From the NCBI RefSeq assembly GCF_030704535.1, contig NC_081812.1, forward strand, positions 23,101,501 through 23,165,500: a stretch of 64,000 nucleotides of DNA, in the 5' to 3' direction. How positions within the stretch are numbered: position 1 is the stretch's first letter; each line of letters begins with the position of its first letter. The DNA is from Vitis vinifera. Lineage: Eukaryota; Streptophyta; Magnoliopsida; Vitales; Vitaceae. Under the pieces are notes generated by a model that made no database searches, was not told where the DNA came from, and saw only the letters and a program-made list of their open reading frames with translations. This document shows positions 55,466-64,000 of the stretch, piece by piece. Both the position numbers and the translations under genes were made by a program.

Positions 55466-58400
55466 CTAATCCACCTCCATATCAGAAATGGCTTCATTCA
55501 GAATACTCTTAAGCTCCTTCACTCTTTGCCTTGTTAGTGCAATGCAGTCCTGCAGTCATAGCATCCTTTTACCCGTTAGCAAATGAATTCAGTTGAATTC
55601 TTTTTTTCTTTTTCTTTTTTATTTTATTTTATTTTATCTGGAGCTGTTCTATTGTCTTAAGAAAAACATAATTACAACTACCAGAATCAAATAAAATTAA
55701 ATTTTATTTGTAAAAAATGTGTTCTGCAAACTTCAGTAAGAAGGTATGATACCCTGTACTCCATTCAAACAATACTCATACATGCAGCTATCTGATCTTT
55801 GGAAACAATCATGCGTACTTTAAACCAAGACAACCAAGTTGGTACCTAACAGCTGAACCAAATCGAACATCCCTTAAAAAGTTTCAGATTTTAACAATGC
55901 AGTGGCAATGTGCTCAAGTTTTTACTAAATTTGAAATACCAGCCAACTTTAACCCTCATATATAGAATTAGCCCAACTCCAATAACTTCAAATTTTTGTT
56001 ATAGGAATTCCATTATTCCTGCAAAGACTGGAATAGACGACGTAGAGATAGATTTTATGACCTTGGTCACAAGGCTTCTATGACCATGATGACCATATTC
56101 ATACATACCTCTATGTGCCAATCATCAGGGTTTAAGCATAGAAGATTGTGGAATCGGCATCTTGGATCATTGTATAGCATTTAGTACATTGGTATATTTG
56201 AGCCACCCCCTTAACTACACAGTTGTTCTAGTGGTTTAGATACAATCAAAAGATCAAATATTCACTGACCTGCACAGCTGATGCATAGGCAAGAACTGGC
56301 CCGCCTGGCTTGTAAAGTGATACAAGCTGACCAGATGAATCCAAAACCACAGTTACAAGAGTTTCCATGATAGACTCTTCCTCTGCGGTGGGGTCTGCCA
56401 GGATGTAATTCTTGTGAAGTATGCATGTCAATGAGAATGGCAAGCTACTCAGCGTGAGCTTCCTCTTCCCTTTATTGACTGGCTCCTTCTCTGACTTCCC
56501 TTCCTCATTTTCCTCAGAAACAACTACTACTCTTCCCTCCTCATTCAGAGAAACTACTGGGATCCGCACTGTAAGACATGGAACTTAATGATCATTAAGG
56601 CAGTTGCAAGAAAAAGGTACAAGTTAACAGTCTATGTTTTTTTTTTTTTTTAATAGGTAAATTTTTGTTCCCATTGGGACTTGAACCTGGAACAAATCCT
56701 CCTCATCCCTTTACCAATTGAGCCAGGCCTCAAAGGCAGGTTAACAGTCTCAATTATATATCATCTGAGTGTGAGCTAACACAGAATTTCAGAAAGTTTA
56801 TAACCACAAGGTCTACTTTCAGTGGAGAACAAATAGAATCCTGGAATAGCAGACCTCTAGAAGCACTCTGTGTTTAGCTTATGCAGCCGACAAATTTCCA
56901 GACCCAACCATAGTCGAGTCCTACATGAGATTGTTACAGGATAAAACATTAAAATAACCAGGTGATCTTGGAACATCCAATTCTACCACAAATTTTAGAC
57001 AGTGGAAAATTTGTTGAGAACAATGCCAGGAGAAGTTCCCAAGTTTCTTGACTGGTAATGAGGCAGAAAAATCCCAATAACCAAGATGGCTTGCTATTTA
57101 CTCATACAAAATCTGTGGATCAGGTTTCCAGTAAGTAGGCCTAGTATTTAATGCCTGGCCCTAGAGGGGAAAACCCATGAAAAAGAGCAATGAAAATCTA
57201 AATAGCGCGAATCTTACAGTGAGAGAAGGCAGCCACTGCTGCAAGTAAAGCAGCATCAAACAGAGAACCATCTGCATCCAAACAGTATATGTCCTGCCAG
57301 ATACCAAATGTATTTCTTTGTCATTCAATACAGAAACAAAAAAATGCACGATGTTCACACTTGGCTAAAGTCACTCACTGAGAGCACCAACTAGTCACTA
57401 ATTTTACATGTTGGAAGCCAACCACTACTGCCAAAAACTACTCAAGAGAGCAGGCTAGTCTGAAATGCTAATTATGCTGACAGCATGCTTCCAAAATTTA
57501 TAAGAATAAAAGGACCCAGAAGTGAAAAAACATTACCAGGTAGGCCATCCAAGCAGCTTTTCCACTGACCAAGGATAATTCTTTCAAATTAATCATGCCA
57601 GAACTGCAACATCCAATTAATCATTCAAAACATAGCAACAATTACATTGGAAAATGGTAATCATTATATGAGAATCCTGATTATCACATGAAACCAGCAT
57701 CAAGTCTACACACAATTTTTAAAAAGGGAATAAAGAAAAAAAAGAGGAAAAAAAGTAATAGGCTTCAAAATTGAAGGAACATGTGACATTTTGAAGTAGT
57801 GAAAAACAACCTGACAGCTGTGATTCGATACTAAAAGAAATATTGCTCCAGAAAGAGCTAAATAGATAAATTGCACCCGTTTACCTGATCATCCTGACCT
57901 TAAACAATTGGGATAAGACCTAATTGAATTGAATTAATGTCCAACCTAAAATTAACTAAAAATAAGTTACATTTTCAAATCATAAAAAGTGAAATCAAAA
58001 CTAAAATCCTATTAACTGAATAAGTGAAGTATTAAAATATACAACTCTACATACCTGTTTAGATGTCTAGGAATTTGTATAAAAAGAACTTATCTTAAAA
58101 TTGATCAGAAGACTAAATAGAGAGAGAAATCCAAAACAAAGAAACAGAATCCCACATGTGGACAATGAGATCTTTACAATAGCCGTAAGCTAATGATTGG
58201 ACAGCAGAACCCAGAATCATTAGGCACCATGAGATCATCCCAAATTGCTAAACCACTTGTCATATGCTAATATGTCTTCTAAAACAACCAAATATTCATC
58301 TTTATGAATTTTGGTGTCACTATGGCACTATGTTGTCAAGAAAGAAGCATGATGTAATACTTGCAACTGAAATGAATAACATATTTCAGTTTTTTATTCT

Positions 58401-59588
58401 GTTTACATTTTTTTTTTAAATGTACGGTTGGCTATATCTCTTAGCAAACGATGACTGATTATATTCCATATTTTCCAAATCTAACCAACAAAATTCCCAC
58501 CAATACGAAGCCCCACTAACATATTCAGTACAATAATCTAATAAGTGGACCTGACAAACAAGCTACAGCAGGCACATATACAGATTACACAAGTCAATTA
58601 CATAAATTGGCAGCTCTATACCCTTGAGAACACTTGCCCAGTATGGTACCACTGCCTTGGTGAAATCAGCGTTTGTTATGGTCCCATGTGGACCTGGACC
58701 CCAAAAATGCCCAAATATACCAACACAGAGGTAGTATTGTAATTCCCCACCCCCACACAACCCCAACCCCCTCTCCCCCCCATATTGACACTCATTTTGC
58801 TGTATATACTAAAAGGCTCTCACATATCATTTGGTCGGATGCATAACTAATAAGTCGAAGACTTGCAATAGCCATTCCTTGTAATTTCCCCCCCTGTATT
58901 GACACTCATTTTGTTGTATATACTAGAAGGCTCTCACATATAATTTGGTTGGATGCATAATTAATAAGTCAAAGACTTAGACTAGCCATTCCCTAACAAA
59001 ATATGCATAAGATATGAAGATAGATATTCTTAAATACATAAGGCAAAAAATAAAAATTAAAAGATAAAAATAAAAATAAAAATAAAAGCTATCAAAACCT
59101 CTCACAAAACAAATAGAACTCAGAACACAGAAAAATCACAATTCTCAGTTAGTACACATTGGAGAGAGAAATGAAGAGATAACAAGGAAGTGACAACATT
59201 GACATGCCTTAAAATAGTGTCAGATAATTGCTTTGAAACAACTGGAGCTTCCTCAGCTGGCCTGCCAGGCCTGACAAGTGGAGAACAAATTGGAGGCATG
59301 TAGAATTCTATAGCTGAGAACAAACGAAATCTGTTGATACCATATAAAAGTAATGTGAACAGGGAACCAAAAAGAAAAGAAAATAAGCAGTTGATGATAA
59401 TTAACCGATCGAGCCTTCATCAGGTGACTCCTTGGGTGGTGTCATGACCTCCATCTTAACAGCAGCCAACATGGTCTGTACAAGGCTTAAACATAAAAGT
59501 CTTTGAATCATTTATCCACCAAACATAAAACTCTATAGTGCAATGCATGTGGATGTGAGAGAGATTGTGTTGAGCATGCATGCATGCC

Positions 59589-59626
<38 letters not shown>

Positions 59627-59962
59627 GAGAGAGAGAGAGAGCTAAAAGGCACTTACAGTGCAACCAATCTTTGCTAGTGCTGATCCATCAGCAGAAGCAA
59701 CAGCCCCTATATGACAAGGATTATGAAAAGCATTCAGTTTAAGCAAAAAATGAGAAGTGGAGAAATGCATATTTTCCTTAGCTAAAGCAAGCTTCAACTA
59801 ACCAAGGGCAAGGCTTGTATCTCTAGCTCTTCCAAGTGGCCTGGCATCAGGGCGTATGGAATCAAGGAGAAAGCGTTCATGATAGCGAAGAGGGAAGAGG
59901 CGTCTGAAAGCATCCACCTCCATCTCTGATGACAGGTCCCCAGAGACATTTGCAGACACCAT
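55466..59962 (-). CDS. RRP43: Exosome complex subunit RRP43-like (RNase PH fold)
   Basis: Eight coding exons in order: 59962-59803, 59706-59657, 59475-59406, 59313-59208, 57603-57537, 57293-57218, 56568-56270 and 55549-55466. All phases join and give 303 aa, the normal length. The protein starts MVSANVSGDLSSEMEVDAFR, then LFPLRYHERFLLDSIRPDAR, the family N-terminal block. It continues with PDEGSIAIEFYMPPICSP, GKAAWMAYLDIYCLDADGSL, FSLTCILHKNYILADPTAEE and a helical end. RRP43 is a non-catalytic member of the six-subunit RNase PH ring of the RNA exosome, which guides RNA for 3'-5' decay in nucleus and cytoplasm. The intron after exon 4 begins GCATGT (AAG/GCATGT), a GC-AG intron of 1.6 kb. A 5'-UTR exon at about 61014-61140, with donor ACAG/GTATCG, probably splices near 59999, leaving a ~1-kb leader intron. 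A SINE lies in the intron upstream of exon 7. Confidence 0.93.
56634..56739 (-). mobile_element. tRNA-derived SINE
   Basis: Read on the minus strand: an A box TGGCTCAATTGGT (56725-56713), a B box GGTTCAAGTCC (56687-56677), then TTACCTATTAAAAAA and a longer A run. GTTAACAGTCT flanks both ends (56623-56633, 56740-56750). About 106 bp long, it is a complete tRNA-headed SINE within an RRP43 intron. Confidence 0.85.
58783..58995. repeat. 114-bp tandem duplication in the RRP43 GC-AG intron
   Basis: TATTGACACTCATTTTG starts at 58783 and again at 58897. The following text (CTCACATAT, TTTGGTYGGATGCATAA, AGCCATTCC) matches with scattered changes. A C-rich tract precedes each copy. Confidence 0.8.
59591..59642. 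repeat. (GT)n(GA)n compound microsatellite
   Basis: A GT run at 59591-59621 is followed by GAAAGAGAGAG up to about 59642, inside the third coding intron of RRP43. Confidence 0.9.
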
Positions 59963-61140
59963 TTTTTTCAATGTCTTGTTCCCCAAGACTACCTCAAGGC
60001 TTGAAAATAACAGCAGTTTAAGAAATCTAAACAAATGCATTACTTTCATTGATAAAAAACAGTTTTTGAATTGAAATTACATCTACAAACACCACCCCCT
60101 CCCCCAAAAAACAACAACTACTACTCATTCAAAAATTAAAATTATAAGATACAAGAAAATATCAACTTAGAACAACCTACTGGCTACTGTGTCCTACTAA
60201 GCACTAAAAGCAAGGAAAGTAAAAGGCAAAAAATTCATGATTCAACGTTTAACAAACTAAAGATCAGACGACATGGATACGGTTCAATAACATAACATGA
60301 TACTGCAAGACTGACCATGTGGCTGGCATTTTAGTGAATGAAATCATATTAGGTGCAGCAAACACTGTAGCCATTTCCAGAGTAAATCTGATAGGTTTGT
60401 CATTGAGGCCACTCGGAAGTTAAATTAATCAAATTCTCTTGTTTTTTTTTTTCATGGTGACCCTTTCCTGTCAATCCAAACATGAGACCAATTCCAATAC
60501 CATATCAACATCCCACTAGGTGAATGATACTCATCCCCAATTGAATAAACCCTGATAGCCAATTTCCAACTCCCCAAACAATACTCGAAAGTGATTCATG
60601 ACAACAGCACAACAATGAATTTAGCATTCCATATCTAGCTACAAAATGTCATCGAACTCATTTCCATTCATCTCCTGAGCAAGAAAGTCACACAACCATT
60701 CATCGTGGCTAAACCCCCATCACCAAAATATTGGTCGTTTTCTTTTGATTTTTATCCAATATTGCCAAACCCACGCTTTGATTCTCCCAATGATTCTTTT
60801 CAACAAACACAGGCTTGTCTTACCACACACCCACAAAACCATTCATCGACCGCACAAGAACCCGGAAAAAGAAAATCAAGATTTTGCAAAAAAAAAAAAA
60901 AAAAAAAAAAGTCTTCAGGGAAAATCTGCACATTGAAACAAACACCAATCGCTCTTCGAACCACCCAAACGGAGAATTAAAAGAAGGTAAACAGAAGATG
61001 GAAGAATCGATACCTGTAGAAGAGAGAAAGTCCTACGAACAACCCTAAATGATAATCGGAGAAGAAACCAAGAAACGGGTTATAGCGTCTGGTGCTCCGC
61101 CGCTGCCACAACACTGAAGCTGGAGTGACACTTGTTGAAT

Positions 61141-61842
61141 GAGAGAGGGTCCACGACTGGTCCTCCAATGCCTTGTGTTTGCCCCCGATTTGCTATAACG
61201 AAATTATATTCCCCTACACCAAATTTGAATCGAGGCTCCGTCTTAATCCCCCAATTTCTTCTTAAATTGAAAGGGATGAATTTGCTTTGCAGGGTTTTTC
61301 ATTTGAAGGAAGAAAATATTTTATTTTCTCTAAATAGTTGTAATATTACAATTCCTACTCAAACATTTTCTCCAAATTATTATTTCTTTTATGTGCTAAC
61401 ATGAATGAAATGATCATCATTTTATAAATCTAAACCCCCGACCTTTTTTAGCCCTAAAAAATACTTATTCTGAACCAAAATGACAACACTCTTTCCTTAA
61501 AATGCATATAAATAATCAATATATTAAAAAGATATTTATGTAAAAAAATATATTACTTTTCAACAAGGAACTTAGATTTATAAATATGAGATGTTTTAAT
61601 TCCTTTTAATCAATTAATTATTTTTTATAGATCTAATTCAATATCTTCTTATGTTATTACTATCGGATTTTTGGATTCTATAATGAAAAATTCGAAAAAT
61701 TAAGTAAATATTTAAGCTAATTTTGGGTAATAAGGAAATAGCATTTTTGTAACAATGTCTAGCATTGCTTTTATATAGATTTTTTAACCATCACTGTTAA
61801 TACTTGACCATATTTATATTGAAAGTAATTTTAATAAAAGTG

Positions 61843-61881
<39 letters not shown>

Positions 61882-62880
61882 AAACATCACTTATAAAGTA
61901 TTTTTCATAAATACAATAGAATAAAATTTTCAATATTATAAATGATTTTTTAAAATTTTAAATGTATTTTTTCAAATTTTGTGAAATATATATTTTTTAA
62001 AATACACTTTTTAGGTTAAAAGCATTTTCTAAACTTACTATCTAACTCAATTTAAGAGTATATTTAACAATAATTTTTAAAAACGTTTATAATATGTTAA
62101 AAATGTTAAAAGTATTTTTTTTTTAAATTACTATTAAACATAATTTAAGAATGTATTTAACAGTGATTTTTAGACATGTTTATAATATTTTTAATATTTA
62201 AAAAATAAAAAATTTCAAGTATTAAAAATATAAAAAAAAAAATTTTAAATCACTACCAAATAAAAATAACTTTTCATAAATCACTTTAAACTATGCTTAA
62301 TTTTTTTAAAAACAATATTTACAAATTTGTTAAAAATAGAAATGAGGAAAACCCCCAATATAATTAAAAAATTTACAAATAAATAAATAGACATGGATTC
62401 TAAGACGGGAATGGCAGTGAGGTAGTGAATTTAATTTATTTTCCTAATGAGAGCTGGAGTATTAAAAAATATATAAGTTTTATACAAATGTGCTTCCAAA
62501 TATTAGAGTACATACGTTGGGAATGGGAGGTCATATCCTAGTTCAAGCTTGAAGATAAATTATTAAATTATTATCATTCAATAAAATAATCTCTAACATC
62601 GGAACAATTATTAAATTTAGAATATGTAGATGATGGCCTCTAAATTAAATTAAAATGATATGCTAATAATAGTATTAGTTAGTAAATAATGATTTAGTTA
62701 AATATATATTCAATAATTGTCAATTATTTATTTTTAAATTTATAATAGAAGAAAGATAAAAGACGAAATAAAAATGTTAGTGGAGTCCCACTAGAGCAAA
62801 ATTTGCTTCATTCTCACACTATAATTGAAACCATATATGCAATTATTTTCGTTTAAAAGCTTAAAATAAACAACTATATT
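61141..62880. other. AT-rich region between the RRP43 leader and the CTU2 promoter
   Basis: An AT microsatellite lies at about 61844-61878. A pair of imperfect direct repeats (AATTTAAGAGTATATTTAAC near 62049 and AATTTAAGAATGTATTTAAC near 62142) suggests a decayed mobile element. No gene is supported. Confidence 0.5.
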
Positions 62881-62927
62881 TTTCTCCACTACACTTGAAC
62901 CTTTCGACTCCAAAGTTGTGCCCAGAG

Positions 62928-63060
62928 AAAACCCTAAACTGGTTCAGGAAAAAGAATAGTCCATGAGGCGGTTACGGTAACGGACTTTCCAAACACGTCC
63001 TAAATAGCACCAACGCCAAAACCCTACACGCTTCACTGGACCGGAACCAAGAAACCCTAA
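62928..63060 (+). promoter_or_regulatory. Telo-box motifs upstream of CTU2
   Basis: AAACCCTAA occurs at about 62929-62937 and 63052-63060, with a partial AAAACCCTA at about 63019. Such boxes are common near the starts of plant genes for the translation machinery, which fits a tRNA-modification gene. Confidence 0.5.
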
Positions 63061-63086
63061 AAGTGCGAAGTCGATAGGCGATCGCC

Positions 63087-64000
63087 ATGGCCTGCGGCGC
63101 CGGAAATTGTCAGTCCGGTTGCTTCCGGGACGACGACGACTCGGTCGTGACGGAGAAGAAGAAGTTAACCAATCGGACTCTTTCAAGTGGCAGCGATATC
63201 GACCTTCCCAATCACCATAATCTCTGCCTCAAGTGCAAGGTGAACGAGACCCTCGCCTCCTCCGGCACAGTCTCGGTCGACGGGGACATTGGCCGATTTT
63301 GCTTCGATTGCTTCCGCGGCAATCTATTCGGCAAGTTCAAACTCGCCGTCACCTCCAACGCTATGATTTCCCCAACGGATAACGTTCTTGTCGCCTTCTC
63401 CGGCGGTCCTTCTTCCAGGTCTTTTTCTCTTCTCAACTTCGTTCATCATCAAGTATACATGCAGCGGTTGTACCAATGAGACAGCTGCAATACATTTTCC
63501 AGGGTTTATATTTGTTTTCTGTGAGAAAACAAATAATACTTTTCTTTTCCAGGGTGGCGTTGCAATTTGTACATGAGATGCAGCATAAAGCGCAGAAGAA
63601 TTTTGACGCAAGTAGAGATAGATCATTACCTGTATTTGGTGTTGGCGTTGCTTTTGTCGATGAAAGTGCAGTTTCTCGGATTCCTTCCGATGAATTTGAC
63701 AAAGCAATTCAAGATATGAAATCGATTGTTTCAAATTTAGCTCCTCCAGATAAAGCCTTTCACGTTGTTCCCATTGAAAGTGTATACTCTTCAAATGGAA
63801 GGGATAGATTGGAAGAGTTGCTGAATGCTGTTAAGGACGTAACAGGGAAGGAAGATCTTTTGCAGCATCTGCGGATGTTGTCATTGCAAAAGGTTCAGCT
63901 TTGCCTATTTTATTATTCATATGATTGCAAGCATTGAGGAAGGAAAGTAGATTTAATTATGCTGAATTCTCTATTTGTTTTGCAGAATGCTTATGAAAAT
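63087..64000 (+). CDS. CTU2: Cytoplasmic tRNA 2-thiolation protein 2 (3' end outside window)
   Basis: Exon 1 63087-63418, exon 2 63553-63892, and the start of exon 3 at 63986; GT-AG borders join in phase (SS-R-VALQF and LSLQK-NAYEN). The start MACGAGNCQSGC and the pairs CLKC and CFDCF are the Cys motifs of the family. FSGGPSSR (about 104-111) is the PP-loop-like motif carried over from the adenylating relatives. CTU2 pairs with CTU1/ROL5 and, with the URM1 sulfur carrier, thiolates U34 of Lys, Glu and Gln tRNAs in the cytosol. About 229 residues are visible of a longer protein. Confidence 0.92.

Noticed and set aside
56677-56725. Possible tRNA gene from A and B boxes
   Set aside because: No cloverleaf can be formed, and the target duplication and A tail show it is a SINE.

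Overview
The window reads as nuclear DNA of a eudicot plant, most likely grapevine (Vitis). The evidence is multi-exon genes with plant-type introns, plant-specific or plastid-directed products (a DYW-class PPR protein, Mg-chelatase subunit H, a STELLO glycosyltransferase), AT-rich intergenic DNA, and many small retroelement and MITE insertions of the kind I associate with Vitis. The genus is an inference from memory of gene and repeat sequences, not a measurement.

Layout. 1-14.2 kb (+): the 3' two thirds of a peroxisomal insulin-degrading-enzyme-like M16 protease, with introns that hold a miniature LTR element (TRIM), a hAT-type MITE, a possible solo LTR, L1 fragments and several very short LINE/SINE tail insertions. 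15.7-17.7 kb (+): a broken, truncated NMD3 copy that still has a 5'-UTR intron. It abuts a GC-rich inverted pair of unidentified gene fragments (17.8-18.6 kb). 21.3-23.3 kb (-): an intronless DYW-type PPR gene. 24.6-36.3 kb: a tandem segmental duplication carrying a 70-aa conserved plant gene. The right copy (33.6 kb, -) is whole. The left copy is split by a ~7 kb insertion that contains a 153-bp repeat pair and a younger 6.2 kb Ty1/copia element. 39.2-40.8 kb (-): a three-exon gene for a 222-aa Ser-rich protein. 42.4-46.9 kb (+): STELLO. 48.4-53.6 kb (-): CHLH, complete in five exons, 1381 aa. 55.5-61.1 kb (-): exosome subunit RRP43, complete in eight coding exons, 303 aa. 63.1-64.0 kb (+): the 5' end of CTU2, a tRNA 2-thiolation factor.

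The genes are independent housekeeping or organelle genes, as usual in plants, and do not form a pathway. IDE-like and STELLO near each other match the Arabidopsis neighbourhood At2g41770-At2g41790, so the order looks ancestral. The most unusual signals are the 14-48 bp insertions with perfect or near-perfect target duplications that end in LINE/SINE-type tails, the TRIM with a duplicated interior, the nested disruption of one copy of the duplicated small gene, and two GC-AG introns. No clearly new molecular system was found.
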